From Chroococcidiopsidaceae cyanobacterium YX2bin18 (GTDB taxonomy: Bacteria > Cyanobacteriota > Cyanobacteriia > Cyanobacteriales > Chroococcidiopsidaceae), in assembly GCA_030446505.1 (NCBI GenBank), contig JAUJND010000045.1, positions 1-32,150 of the forward strand: 32,150 nucleotides of DNA, read 5' to 3'. Made by a program: the position numbers and the translations under genes. The notes under the pieces were generated by a model that was not told the DNA's origin, searched no databases, and saw only the letters and a program-made list of their open reading frames with translations. This document shows positions 15,689 to 24,508 of the stretch, in pieces. Numbering within the stretch: position 1 is the stretch's first letter; each line of letters starts with the position of its first letter.

Positions 15689-16282
15689 CTAATTCGATAC
15701 TTCAGCCATCTCAATTACGCGCCCTTCAAGATCCTTAACCAAAAAATTTAATGGCTTTTCGCGGAGTATTTTGTGCTTCAAACCACGGAACTCCACCCGC
15801 ATCAGTACCTGCTCTAAGCAGTCGTGGTCAAAACAAACGTGGCGCTGCTGGCTTTTCTTACCTAAACTAGCTCCAGAAACGACGTGCAACTGGGTGTTTT
15901 TCTTAAGCTGATACCAAAGACCTTCAGGAGCGTTCAACCTGGTACTAGTAACACCAGGGCTAGCTGACATATATAGTGGATCAATTCCCCCTGTTGCTCC
16001 CAGGGTTTGCTCGTAGTTGTAGTAGTAGTGTAAAGGTACTTCAGCTGCTGGCAAATCTAGCAACCCTTCATACAACTGTCGAGCAATCTCCATGTCCGAT
16101 ACCATGATGGTGTGTACTTTGGGGGCGCTGGTAAGGAACATCCACATAGCACCCGCATAAGCTGCCAACAGCATCACCATAATTCCTTGGGTGGAAAATA
16201 GGCTATCTAACGGTAAAGAGGGTAGAAAAGCGCCCAGGGTAAAAGGCATAACCAAAATTGTAATACTAACGGCTAGAACCAT
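15689..16282 (-). CDS. membrane-anchored VOC/glyoxalase-like protein
   Basis: A 197-residue protein with two N-terminal membrane spans (about residues 3-20 and 34-51) followed by a soluble domain. The segments 'VHTIMVSDMEIARQLYEGLLDLP', 'GLWYQLKKNTQLHVVSGAS', 'RHVCFDHDCLEQVLMRVEFRGL' and 'NFLVKDLEGRVIEMAEV' follow the beta-alpha-beta-beta-beta pattern of the vicinal-oxygen-chelate (glyoxalase) fold; the last matches the usual 'DPDGNxIEL' strand. Metal ligands are not fully obvious, so enzymatic activity is uncertain. It lies 333 bases downstream of eboF on the same strand, too far to assume the same operon. Start ATG at 16282. Family assignment is by pattern and moderately sure. Confidence 0.6.
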   Translation of the reverse strand: MVLAVSITILVMPFTLGAFLPSLPLDSLFSTQGIMVMLLAAYAGAMWMFLTSAPKVHTIMVSDMEIARQLYEGLLDLPAAEVPLHYYYNYEQTLGATGGIDPLYMSASPGVTSTRLNAPEGLWYQLKKNTQLHVVSGASLGKKSQQRHVCFDHDCLEQVLMRVEFRGLKHKILREKPLNFLVKDLEGRVIEMAEVSN

Positions 16283-16614
16283 GAACTGATAAATGAGAAA
16301 TTAATTCCGCTTAGACTATATCTTGTACTACTAGTCTATCAAGGTAAAATGTAAAACTGTAAACACTTTAACTAAGCAAAATTTTTACTAATAAACTATT
16401 TCACTGTATTGTGTCCTTAATAACAGTAAATAGTCATCACTTAAGTACAAGTAGCTAAATAATAACACTTGGATACGGATGCCTTGAATAAGTAGGGTAC
16501 ATTAATCAGTGCTTGTTTAGACAAAGCATGAAAGCGTTGCTTGCTAACGAGTTGAACACAGGACACGATCAAGCAGTACAACTATTTCTTTTACTAGACA
16601 GTCTTTTAGACAAT
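16283..16614. other. non-coding stretch between eboF and the VOC-like gene
   Basis: About 330 AT-rich bases with no supported ORF. It lies downstream of the ebo operon and upstream of the VOC-like gene, so it should contain the latter's promoter near 16300-16400. I see no strong terminator hairpin after eboF. Confidence 0.4.
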
Positions 16615-17988
16615 TTATTCTACTTGTAAGTGGGACAAAATCAAATCATGAATATCCGTCGCTTCCAGGGTAGTTGGCAGTAAATTGGTTTTATGAGTGA
16701 TAACTAATGCTCCTTCGTCAGGAGAACTAGGAACACGCCCATGAGATCCTTTTACTAATGAGGGATCTAGAGGAATAATGTCTAGCAGAGTCCGAAATCC
16801 GAGCTTTTTCTTGAGCAATAGCCCAGCTACTTTCAACTGCTGAAATGCAATAGTAGGATCAACAAATAATTCTGCTGGATCATAACCTGGCTTGCGGTGA
16901 ATATCTACAGTACGGGCAAAGTCCGGTGCTTTTTTATCGTCCAACCAGTAATAGTAGGTAAACCAAGCATCTGGGGCAGCAACAGCGACTAATTCACCAG
17001 AGTTAGGATGATTTAAATGGTAAGCAGCCTTGCCTTCTTCACCTAAAACTAATTCCACCCCAGGCACTGTTTCGATGAGTTGTCGTACTTGAGCAAGTTT
17101 GTCTAAGTCATTTACATAAATGTGTGCAACTTGGTGATCTGCTACGGCGAAAGCAACACTCGCGCCTGCATCCAGTAACTCTTGCCCTAATTCTTCCCGT
17201 ACTGTCAAGTATCCATTTTCCCGCAATACTCGGTTCAACGAGACTGGTTGATTTACGGGCGTTATGCCATACTCAGAAACTACCATGACCCGCGCACCAC
17301 AAGACTCGTAAAACTCAATTAAGTCTTGGCATACTGCGTCCACCTCTTTCAAATCAGTTGCGATCGCTGGATTATTAGGACCTATCCGTTGTAGGTTGTA
17401 ATCTAAGTGCGGAATATAAATTAAAGTCAAAGTTGGAGAATACATCTTCTCCACAGTCTTGGCTGAGTCAGCAATCCACTGAGTAGAACGGATAGATGTT
17501 TTTGGACCCCAAAAATCGAATAAAGGAAAAGTCCCTAAACGCTCTTGGAGTTTAAATCGTAAATCAGCAGGCTGAGTATAAATATCAGGAAGTTTGCGAC
17601 CGTCAGCCGGATACATCGGTCGTGGCGTTACCGAAACATCCACTGAGGAATACATATTGTACCACCAAAAGAGGTTAGCACAGGTGAATTGAGAGTCGAT
17701 TGCTTTCGCTGTTTCCCATATTTTAGGAGCTTGAATTAATTTATTAGACTGCCGCCAAAACTTTACTTCACACTCATCACGGAAGTACCAGCCATTACCT
17801 ACAATTCCGTGCGACTCAGGCCATTTCCCAGTCAAGTAACACGCTTGTACTGAACAAGTAACAGCAGGCAACACTGGCTTAACTGGAACTACTTGCCCAC
17901 GAGCAGACCACTTGGATAAAAAGGGCGTATGTTCCCCCAGCAAACTGGGTGTCAATCCAACTACATTCAAAACAACAGTTTTATACAT
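16615..17988 (-). CDS. eboF: EboF, alkaline phosphatase / nucleotide pyrophosphatase family
   Basis: A 457-residue alkaline-phosphatase-superfamily protein of the type-I phosphodiesterase/nucleotide-pyrophosphatase group. The start 'MYKTVVLNVVGLTPSLLG' gives a metal-binding strand. 'PAVTCSVQACYLTGKWPESHGIVGNGWYF' contains the candidate nucleophile Thr in PAVTC and the conserved GxxPxxHGIxGNGW block. 'VMVVSEYGITPVNQP' and 'GSHGRVPSSPDEGAL' supply the further metal and His ligand regions. It is the last gene of the ebo set, with 24 bases separating it from eboE. Ebo genes occur in cyanobacteria, other bacteria and some algal plastids and have been tied to trafficking of a metabolite precursor, in cyanobacteria the scytonemin monomer. 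Its exact phosphoester substrate is unknown. Confidence 0.9.
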   Translation of the reverse strand: MYKTVVLNVVGLTPSLLGEHTPFLSKWSARGQVVPVKPVLPAVTCSVQACYLTGKWPESHGIVGNGWYFRDECEVKFWRQSNKLIQAPKIWETAKAIDSQFTCANLFWWYNMYSSVDVSVTPRPMYPADGRKLPDIYTQPADLRFKLQERLGTFPLFDFWGPKTSIRSTQWIADSAKTVEKMYSPTLTLIYIPHLDYNLQRIGPNNPAIATDLKEVDAVCQDLIEFYESCGARVMVVSEYGITPVNQPVSLNRVLRENGYLTVREELGQELLDAGASVAFAVADHQVAHIYVNDLDKLAQVRQLIETVPGVELVLGEEGKAAYHLNHPNSGELVAVAAPDAWFTYYYWLDDKKAPDFARTVDIHRKPGYDPAELFVDPTIAFQQLKVAGLLLKKKLGFRTLLDIIPLDPSLVKGSHGRVPSSPDEGALVITHKTNLLPTTLEATDIHDLILSHLQVE

Positions 17989-18012
17989 TTTGATAAAAAT
18001 AATATTTGCACC

Positions 18013-19236
18013 TTAAGTGGCGGCGAATGTTGCCAACACCCATTCATACTCTCGCTGGATAGAGGCTAATAAATCGATCTTCATTTCCGGCGGCAGGACA
18101 TCCCATGTATAAGTTTCAATTTCTAAGTGTTTGCAAGCATGATTTGTCCGCAGCAAATTCAGAACATTTACAATGTCGTCTTGTGTTGAGTGTAAAAGTT
18201 TGTAATCGTGGATAAAAATCGGGACGTGGAAGTGAGTGCGCCACTCTTGAGCTGTGGACTGCTCTAGGTACGGTAATGCTGTGACTAAATCAGGATAATG
18301 ATGCAAAGTCCCGTCAACAGAACGCTCTATAACTTGGTGTAGATAAGTGGATTCTGCAAAGGGACGCAACCGCTCAACAACCATGCTCCGCTTTTCAGGA
18401 TCATCAGGCAAGTTAACCCGCACTGCGGCACTCAGCTGAATTTTGCCAATTTGAATTCCTGCTGCTTGAAACCGAGCAAACACTGAAGCCGGATCTTCAT
18501 ATTCCACTGCAAAATGGCAAGTGTCATAACAAACGCGCACATGATCTAGTAAGCAAGTTTCAGCTGACTCCCGCGAAATACCAAGGCGTTCTGCTAAATA
18601 ATCTCCTCCAACAGGCAATAACCAATCTTTGAAGAAATCAATTACTTCAGCGCCATTTTCAATCAATCCATCCGGTTCCGGTTCTAAATCAATATGCAGC
18701 AGTTTCCCCGTCTTTTCGCGGATATGTGCCACTTCAGCCACCACCGCAGCCAGATTTATACTTGCGTCCCGCAGTACAGATTCTCTTTTAGCCTTGTCTT
18801 CCGTCAACCAAGGCTTGTAGGACAACGGCAATGTAGAAATTCCGCCGTTCATGCCTTCTGGTAACAACGCTGCTAAAATTTTCACTAGCCGTAAAGTGTA
18901 GTCCAGCCGCTCTTGCTTAGACCAGTCTGGTGCATATACTTGGTCTTTGACTACTTGGTGATGAAAACCCCCGTAAGGGAAACCATTCAAAGTAAATACG
19001 TAAAGATCCTGTTGAATAAGCCAAGTCTGGAACTGAGTAAGAGTGTTTCCCTCCAGCACCCGCGCTGCTACATCTGCTAACCGCAACCCAATTCCAAATG
19101 GCTTTTCTGGTGCTAGCCGTGCTTTGAGTTCTGTAACGTACTTTTCTAGGTTTGCAAAGACTTCACTCCATGCTTCACCAGGATGAATGTTAGTGCAATA
19201 AGTCAAGTGGAAGCCGTCGTCTGTCTCAATCTTCAT
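18013..19236 (-). CDS. eboE: EboE, metabolite traffic protein (TIM-barrel)
   Basis: A 407-residue protein with the sugar-phosphate isomerase/epimerase-like TIM-barrel fold. The N-terminus 'FHLTYCTNIHPGEAWSEVFANL' is the characteristic EboE start. 'LLHIDLEPEPDGLIENGAEVIDFF' carries the acidic metal-binding region and 'RVCYDTCHFAVEYEDPASVFARF' the His/Asp pair typical of xylose-isomerase-like barrels. 'RTHFHVPIFIHDYKLLHST' and 'HLEIETYTWDVLP' complete the metal-ligand set. Start ATG is at 19236. The gap to the upstream OsmC gene is 31 bases and to eboF 24 bases, so the three are probably cotranscribed. The substrate has not been identified in what I know of the family; the name comes from its requirement for metabolite export. 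Confidence 0.92.
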   Translation of the reverse strand: MKIETDDGFHLTYCTNIHPGEAWSEVFANLEKYVTELKARLAPEKPFGIGLRLADVAARVLEGNTLTQFQTWLIQQDLYVFTLNGFPYGGFHHQVVKDQVYAPDWSKQERLDYTLRLVKILAALLPEGMNGGISTLPLSYKPWLTEDKAKRESVLRDASINLAAVVAEVAHIREKTGKLLHIDLEPEPDGLIENGAEVIDFFKDWLLPVGGDYLAERLGISRESAETCLLDHVRVCYDTCHFAVEYEDPASVFARFQAAGIQIGKIQLSAAVRVNLPDDPEKRSMVVERLRPFAESTYLHQVIERSVDGTLHHYPDLVTALPYLEQSTAQEWRTHFHVPIFIHDYKLLHSTQDDIVNVLNLLRTNHACKHLEIETYTWDVLPPEMKIDLLASIQREYEWVLATFAAT

Positions 19237-19267
19237 GTTTTAGCTATGTGCGTTGTACTTCTTTTAT

Positions 19268-19753
19268 TTAGTTGGCTTGAGAATCATTAGAGTCGAGGAC
19301 GAGCGGTTGGTGAAGCACAGGAAAGGAGACAGAATTTGCAATAAAGCAGACCTCATGAGCATCATGATGTAAAGACTCCGCCTTCGATAGGTCATCGCCA
19401 GCTTCAATAATGACCTTTGGATGCAGTACCACTTCGGTAAAACGAATCTTTCCTTCTTGGTGTGCCATTTTTCCTATAGCTTCATCCGAGTAAGAAATGA
19501 CCCTAACACCAGCACGAGCGCATAAGGCGAGGTAACTTAACATATGGCACGTCGATAGCGCAATAACTAGGAGGTCTTCAGGATTATGTAAAGAAGAGTC
19601 ACCGTGAAAAATCGAATCTGCCGAGCCTATAAAGCTTGGTTTACCATCAATTATCACCGTGTATTCACGAGAATATGATTCGTAAGAGGAAGTAGAACCA
19701 GAACTTGCTCCAGTCCACACGGTCTTTGCTTGATAAACGTGTTCTTGAGTCAT
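19268..19753 (-). CDS. OsmC-family protein inside the ebo operon
   Basis: A 161-residue OsmC/Ohr-family protein. The central helix 'NPEDLLVIALSTCHMLSYLALCARAG' has the first redox cysteine (C69, with another at C78) and 'HHDAHEVCFIANSVSFPV' has the second (C136). These are the two cysteines that reduce organic hydroperoxides in the family. The N-terminal beta-rich part and the length are normal. Start ATG 19753 follows a GAGGA ribosome-binding site. It lies between eboD (45 bases before) and eboE (31 bases after) on the same strand, so it should share the ebo transcript. OsmC is not among the six canonical Ebo proteins. A role in protecting or maturing a redox-sensitive metabolite is inference; a passenger gene is the alternative. 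Confidence 0.9.
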   Translation of the reverse strand: MTQEHVYQAKTVWTGASSGSTSSYESYSREYTVIIDGKPSFIGSADSIFHGDSSLHNPEDLLVIALSTCHMLSYLALCARAGVRVISYSDEAIGKMAHQEGKIRFTEVVLHPKVIIEAGDDLSKAESLHHDAHEVCFIANSVSFPVLHQPLVLDSNDSQAN

Positions 19754-19798
19754 TACAAGCTTCCTCGATTATCAAATAATATTTTCAATGAACCCTTC

Positions 19799-21007
19799 CT
19801 ACGTCTGTTTAAGTTCGGCAAAATCTCTCAACATCAAAATTGCTTGCTTATACAAAGACATATCCACCTGATGAACCTCAATTCCCTGCCCAATACCTTG
19901 CAGCAACATTAAGGTTAATTCCCCTCCCAAGTGTTCCCGGAACTCGTTAAGCCCTCTAAAAAGGCAGCGGGGATGTTCTAATTGATGTAATTGCTCGGAC
20001 ATTTCTGGCACGTATAGGGTGAAACCTAATGCTTTTAGAGTTTCTAGAACTTGCTGCCACTGTGAACGAGACAGCAGCCCTACCAGATAAGAATAGGTAG
20101 TGTCCAAAGCAATACCGATCGCTACTGCTTCACCATGACGCAAGTTGTAATTCGTCAACTGCTCTAGTTTATGGGCAGCCCAATGTCCAAAATCTAGTGG
20201 GCGTGAAGAACCTTTCTCAAAAGGATCGCCGCTGTTGGCAATATGGTCTAAGTGCAATTGAGCGCAGCGGTAAATTAGGTGCTGCATCGAGTCCATGTCT
20301 CGCTCAGCTAGTGCTTCGGCGTGTTGGGTGATCAACTCAAAAAAGTTTGCGTCTTTGATCAGTGCTACCTTAACCGCCTCGGCAATGCCTGCTCGCCAGT
20401 CGCGATCGCCAAGGGTAGTTAGAAAATCAATATCATTTAATACAGCATAAGGTGGCGCAAATGTCCCCAAAAAATTCTTCTTGCCAAAAGCATTAATCCC
20501 GTTTTTTACTCCCACGCCGGAATCATTTTGCGCCAACACCGTAGTCGGAACTCGGATTAGTCTAATGCCTCGGTGAGCCGTTGCTGCTGCATATCCCACC
20601 ATATCCAGCACTGCTCCACCACCAATTACTAACACATAAGAGTGACGGCATAACCCAACTGCATCAATAATCTGGTGAATTTGCTCAATCAATTTTGGGT
20701 CGTTCTTGGCTGCTTCTCCAGCTGGAACTGTGAGCGGATTACATAGCTTTAGTACATCTTGATAACGCTCGGCGTAAGCTGATAACTTTTCTAATAACTG
20801 ATCTTGGTATTGCAACACTCCGGCATCCACCACCGCTAGCACTTGCTTCGGGGTTGACTCCCCATCTGCTGCAATTACTCGCGCCAGTATTGGATTGTCC
20901 AACTCAAACAACCCTCTAGTGAAATGAACCTCATAGTTAAATGTCACCGGGACACATTGCTGGAGCGGTTGGAGATTAAATGTAGGTTTTTTAATGCTAG
21001 TTATCAT
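19799..21007 (-). CDS. eboD: EboD, 3-dehydroquinate-synthase-like enzyme
   Basis: A 402-residue member of the dehydroquinate synthase / 2-epi-5-epi-valiolone synthase family. The NAD-binding loop 'VIGGGAVLDMVGYAAATAHRG', the phosphate region 'RVPTTVLAQNDSGVGVKNGINAFGKKN', the catalytic segment 'WRAGIAEAVKVALIKD', 'LDFGHWAAHKLE' and 'LRHGEAVAIGIALDTTYS' hold the three zinc ligands and active-site Lys and His. ATG 21007 (MITSIKKPTFN) is chosen. The much longer frame reaching to 21244 overlaps eboC heavily and its extra N-terminus has no family counterpart. It starts 8 bases after the eboC stop. The product is presumably a cyclitol from a sugar phosphate, but the real Ebo substrate is unknown. 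Confidence 0.93.
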   Translation of the reverse strand: MITSIKKPTFNLQPLQQCVPVTFNYEVHFTRGLFELDNPILARVIAADGESTPKQVLAVVDAGVLQYQDQLLEKLSAYAERYQDVLKLCNPLTVPAGEAAKNDPKLIEQIHQIIDAVGLCRHSYVLVIGGGAVLDMVGYAAATAHRGIRLIRVPTTVLAQNDSGVGVKNGINAFGKKNFLGTFAPPYAVLNDIDFLTTLGDRDWRAGIAEAVKVALIKDANFFELITQHAEALAERDMDSMQHLIYRCAQLHLDHIANSGDPFEKGSSRPLDFGHWAAHKLEQLTNYNLRHGEAVAIGIALDTTYSYLVGLLSRSQWQQVLETLKALGFTLYVPEMSEQLHQLEHPRCLFRGLNEFREHLGGELTLMLLQGIGQGIEVHQVDMSLYKQAILMLRDFAELKQT

Positions 21008-21015
21008 AATGTCTC

Positions 21016-21942
21016 TTAAGTTACAGCGAAAATTTGAGCTAATAAGATTGATATTGGTAGCAGACTCAGAACTAATAATCCGTAGGGCAAACCAGCGAAA
21101 CCAGCGGCAACTGTTGCATCTAACACGATTAATGACAACACACCAGCCTTGACTGCGCCTCGAATTTGCTCTGGGCTTGGTTCGCGGACAGCCTTCACAA
21201 AAGGAGGCAACACTCGCGCCGCAAATAAACCAACAAATGGACATGCTGGCAAAACTTGATAATTTTGTAAAAGTCCTAGTGTTAACATTGCAGCAATAAC
21301 TGCTCCAATAAGCAGCAGCGCTAGGATGCCTGTAGTTGCTTTGCCCCCATGTACTTCACCCCGGCTGATGGCGGTGATAGCAGCGATATAGGCAATCGGA
21401 ATTAAAGCTAAAAACCAATATTCTCCTACTACTGCTGGTACAGCACTTATACCCAGTAATAAGTTGCCGCCGCGACACGCGCCCATGTTAATTGGACCGA
21501 AGAAAGGGTGGTGCTTGCCAAAGGCATCATAAAGTAGTGCGGCAAAGGCGATCGCGGCGGATAGAATAGCGCTTAGTAAAGAAACTTGAGCAGCAGCCGC
21601 TACACCGACGACTAAAAGCAAACTTCCGAGCAAAATTGCACCCTGACGAGACGCACTCCCACTAGGAATCGGTCGTTCTGGACGCTCTTTGGCATCTAGT
21701 TCAGCATCAAATACATCGTTGAAGACTACGCCACCGCCATATAAACCAGTTGTAGCTAAAAGTAACCAGGCAAGAGGGGATAAATTAGCGATCGCTCCTG
21801 TCAGCACTTGATTTAAAATAATCGCGGAGCCTGACGCTGCAAATCCAACTAAAATGTCTGCCCAAGCGGTGACAATATTAGCAGGTCGCATCATTTGTAA
21901 ATAAGGCAACAAGCGTACTCGACTTAAACTTGCAACATTCAC
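21016..21942 (-). CDS. eboC: EboC, UbiA-like prenyltransferase
   Basis: A 308-residue integral membrane prenyltransferase with eight to nine hydrophobic spans. The first Asp-rich motif is N75-D76-x2-D79-x3-D83 ('NDVFDAELDAKERPERPIPSG'). The second region is 'YDAFGKHHPFFGPINMGACRGGN' (about 138-160). These bind the Mg-diphosphate of the prenyl donor. UbiA enzymes attach isoprenoid chains to aromatic or other acceptors in the membrane. The start is GTG 21942, supported by a strong ribosome-binding site whose reverse complement CCTCCTTT lies at 21951-21958. It is separated from eboB by 59 bases and from eboD by 8 bases. The acceptor in the Ebo pathway is unknown. Confidence 0.93.
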   Translation of the reverse strand: MNVASLSRVRLLPYLQMMRPANIVTAWADILVGFAASGSAIILNQVLTGAIANLSPLAWLLLATTGLYGGGVVFNDVFDAELDAKERPERPIPSGSASRQGAILLGSLLLVVGVAAAAQVSLLSAILSAAIAFAALLYDAFGKHHPFFGPINMGACRGGNLLLGISAVPAVVGEYWFLALIPIAYIAAITAISRGEVHGGKATTGILALLLIGAVIAAMLTLGLLQNYQVLPACPFVGLFAARVLPPFVKAVREPSPEQIRGAVKAGVLSLIVLDATVAAGFAGLPYGLLVLSLLPISILLAQIFAVT

Positions 21943-22001
21943 GCTTTAGCCCTCCTTTATAGATAAAATTTCTGGAAGTTATAACGCCCTTCACCGCGCA
22001 A

Positions 22002-22925
22002 TCACTCGATTAGCACTTGGTCACGATTAGGCTCTAGGGCTGGTGTTTGCCCTCGCAGCACAGAATTTCCGCTATAAAGCTGGGTTTGATCAATAGACGC
22101 TGAATTGAGCCAGTCTGTTTCCTGCATTTGACCACTTTGGCTATATGCAGCTAGGGCGTTTTCGTAACAGACAGCCCGCACATAGTCTTCTGGAATGCCG
22201 CGCTCTAACATCAGTTGGGCAGTTTTGGGTACAGCTAAAGGATCGCTTACGCCCCAATCAGCACTACTATCTACAATGATGCGATCGCGCCCATACTGCC
22301 GCACAACTTCCACCATCCGTGCATTACCCATTTTTGTTTTAGGGTAAATAGTGAAAGCAGCCCAGAAACCCCGACTCAGTACCTCCTCAACAGTTTCCTC
22401 GTTGTTATGATCGATAATTACTTGCGATGGATCTAACCCATGCTCAATACAGCGATCCATGCTGCGGCTAGCACCCGCCTTTTTGTTACGGTGGGGTGTG
22501 TGGATTAGTACCAGCATATCTAGTTCTTTCGCTAGCGCTAACTGTTGACAGAAATACTTATCTTCTGCCTCTGTCATGTCATCGTAGCCAATCTCGCCAA
22601 TAGCAACGACTCCCTCTTTACAGGCATAAAGTGGCAGCAGTTCCATAACTTCTTCTGCCAATGCCTCGTTGTTTGCTTCTTTCGGGTTCAAGCCAATTGT
22701 GCAGTAGTGTTGAACGCCAAACTGACTAGCTCGGAAGCGCTCCCACCCAACAAGGCTGCTGAAGTAGTCCTTAAATGTGCCAGCGCTAGTCCGGGGTTGT
22801 CCCAACCAGAACGAAGGCTCAATGACGGCGACAACACCATATTCTTTCATTACCAGGTAATCGTAAGTTGTACGAGAAACCATGTGGATATGAGGATCAA
22901 TGAACATCATGCTGTTATTAGACAT
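22002..22925 (-). CDS. eboB: EboB, TatD-family metal-dependent hydrolase
   Basis: A 307-residue amidohydrolase-superfamily TIM barrel. The metal-binding H-x-H is H12/H14 in 'MFIDPHIHMVSRTTYDY'. Downstream ligands are in 'VAIGEIGYDDMTEAEDKYF' (Glu), 'LVLIHTPHRNKKAG' (His), 'VIIDHNNEETV' (His) and 'RIIVDSSADWGVSDPLAVP' (Asp). This matches the TatD-like EboB subfamily better than the DNase TatD itself. Start ATG 22925. The gene is intact and lies 27 bases after the restored end of eboA, so it is likely in one operon with it. A role in cleaving a metabolite in the Ebo pathway is assumed by the literature's pathway model, not shown here. Confidence 0.92.
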   Translation of the reverse strand: MSNNSMMFIDPHIHMVSRTTYDYLVMKEYGVVAVIEPSFWLGQPRTSAGTFKDYFSSLVGWERFRASQFGVQHYCTIGLNPKEANNEALAEEVMELLPLYACKEGVVAIGEIGYDDMTEAEDKYFCQQLALAKELDMLVLIHTPHRNKKAGASRSMDRCIEHGLDPSQVIIDHNNEETVEEVLSRGFWAAFTIYPKTKMGNARMVEVVRQYGRDRIIVDSSADWGVSDPLAVPKTAQLMLERGIPEDYVRAVCYENALAAYSQSGQMQETDWLNSASIDQTQLYSGNSVLRGQTPALEPNRDQVLIE

Positions 22926-22952
22926 AACTAGTTACTAGATAATGGATAGAGT

Positions 22953-23853
22953 TTATTTACAGGCTGTCAACCGATTGTAGCTAAAGCTACTCCAAGTTAG
23001 ATAACCTTGCGTAATTGCTGACTGTAATTTTGGGTAACGAGCGAGTAATTCTTGAGCTTGGGGCAACGGACATTGGGAACAAGCCAAAGCAGCGGCTTCT
23101 TGTTGAGCTAAATCAGGGGAATTCAGCACTTTTCTAAGTCAGCTAATATTTCGGCATCCGCAAACCGCCCTACTGGTCGCCACAGTTCAGGTATTACGGG
23201 ACGTTTGGCTGCCCAGCGCTCGTGGGCATAGGCGGTCAACATCCGGGCTAGTTCTGGGTTGGCGCGGTGATCAATACCCTGGATCAAATCCAAAGGGCTG
23301 CCGACGAAAACAGCCTTTAAGATCATCTGGTTCCAGGCAATGTTGTCAAAATAATCGGCTGGATAAGGATTTCGTAAGGCGACTGCGTTAAATACTGCTG
23401 TGATATTGCTCCGAATTCCCTCGGTAGCTCGGCTAATATGGCGCTCTGGATGGGAAGTAATGGCAAACTTTGATAGAGAGCGACGCTTCTCCTATGTCAG
23501 CGGTAGTGAAAACTTGATCCAGCGTTTGGATATATTTCTCAGCATTGTCAAATGGTAAAGCTAGTATGAGTAGCGTACGAGCAGCTTGATCAACGCTCCA
23601 GTGACTAGGCGACCAACCTGTACGAATCTCAAATTGCTTGTAAATCTTCTGGCGTTAGCTCAAGGTCTTTTTTACCTGTATAACGTGGCACGGCGCTAAA
23701 AGCAGTAAAGAAGACTCGCGCACTTGCTCCGCTAGCAATTTGCTGACTTTTCTCACTTAGCCAAGTCAGACTTTCTTGAGCAACATACCGCGAAAGCCAG
23801 CAATGCAGTAGCTCATTAATAGTGGTCAGGTCGAGAAGTTTTAAATTAGACAT
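22953..23853 (-). pseudogene. eboA: EboA, first gene of the ebo set, several frameshifts
   Basis: The pieces read in order as one EboA protein of about 300 residues. They are 'LKLLDLTTINELLHCWLSRY' to 'GKKDLELTPEDLQAI' (from ATG 23853), then in another frame 'GWSPSHWSVDQAARTLLILALPF' and 'YIQTLDQVFTTADIGEASL'. After further slips come 'SRATEGIRSNITAVFNAVAL', 'ILKAVFVGSPLDLIQGIDHR', 'WAAKRPVIPELWRPVGRF' and 'ADLEKVLNSPDLAQQEAAAL', ending near 'YNRLTACK' with a stop at 22953-22955. At least four one-base lesions are needed: near 23630, 23490, 23450 and 23123 (an A run). EboA proteins lack known enzymatic motifs and their role is unclear. The rest of the cluster is intact, so these are either base-calling errors or loss of this one gene. 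Confidence 0.88.
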
Positions 23854-24508
23854 AATATTTAATTTAGACAGGTGCAGTTTTCACCGTTTGCGAATGCTTA
23901 CTAGGCATTCATTTATAAAAATTTATACATACTAAATATTTGTATGCAACCATCTACTTTATTTTTTGCTTGAAATTAGAGTTTCAACGCTATTTTTGAT
24001 AACTAATTCACTGATATTAAAAGTATAAGTTTGGAATGCAGAGTAATCGTCTTTCTTCATAGACTCTTCACGCAATCTCTTACTGCCAATTTTAGAGTCA
24101 CATTGTACTTGTCATCTGCTAAGGAGTAGATATTTTGTAAACGAGATCAGTAAATTACTCTAATTTATCAGCTAAAAAATAGTAAGCAATGTTTGCATAA
24201 TTTCTTGTGTTTATCCTGATAAATAAATATCAGAGCTTTTTAGGAGAACCACAAATCCCCTGTGATTGGAGCAAATTTTGTTTTGGGTATCCCAGCCAAT
24301 CAACCATGTTCAGATACAAGGCTAATTCTGCTTATAGCGGTATTTGTAGAAATTACAAAAATATAGCGAATAACCAAAAAAGTTTGTGCCACGCTTCAAA
24401 TAACTTTACATCAATTTAAGTAAAGCCGGAAGTGAAGCACAATAAGCTGGTTTAGGGATTTTTTGGGAAAATACTGAGCAGATTACTGTCATTTTCAACA
24501 AGACTGCT
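23854..24508. other. divergent intergenic region between eboA and the sigma-like gene
   Basis: About 650 AT-rich bases that should hold the promoters of the ebo operon (minus) and the sigma-like/CHAT cassette (plus). A 70-codon ORF at 24207-24419 shows no domain. No tRNA, array or insertion sequence is visible; one inverted repeat near eboA is listed separately. Confidence 0.45.
23892..23910. promoter_or_regulatory. inverted repeat upstream of eboA
   Basis: GAATGC (23892-23897) and GCATTC (23905-23910) form a 6-bp inverted repeat with a 7-base spacer, 38 bases before the eboA start on its upstream side. This is a suitable place for a regulator to control the ebo operon, but there is no second copy in the window to support it. 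Confidence 0.35.

Noticed and set aside
21008-21244. Long N-terminal extension of EboD
   Set aside because: The extra 79 residues are eboC read in another frame; the family start is at 21007.
23854-24508. Possible tRNA or small RNA in the ebo/CHAT intergenic region
   Set aside because: No cloverleaf, GTTCGA-type T-loop or strong terminator hairpin could be found by eye.
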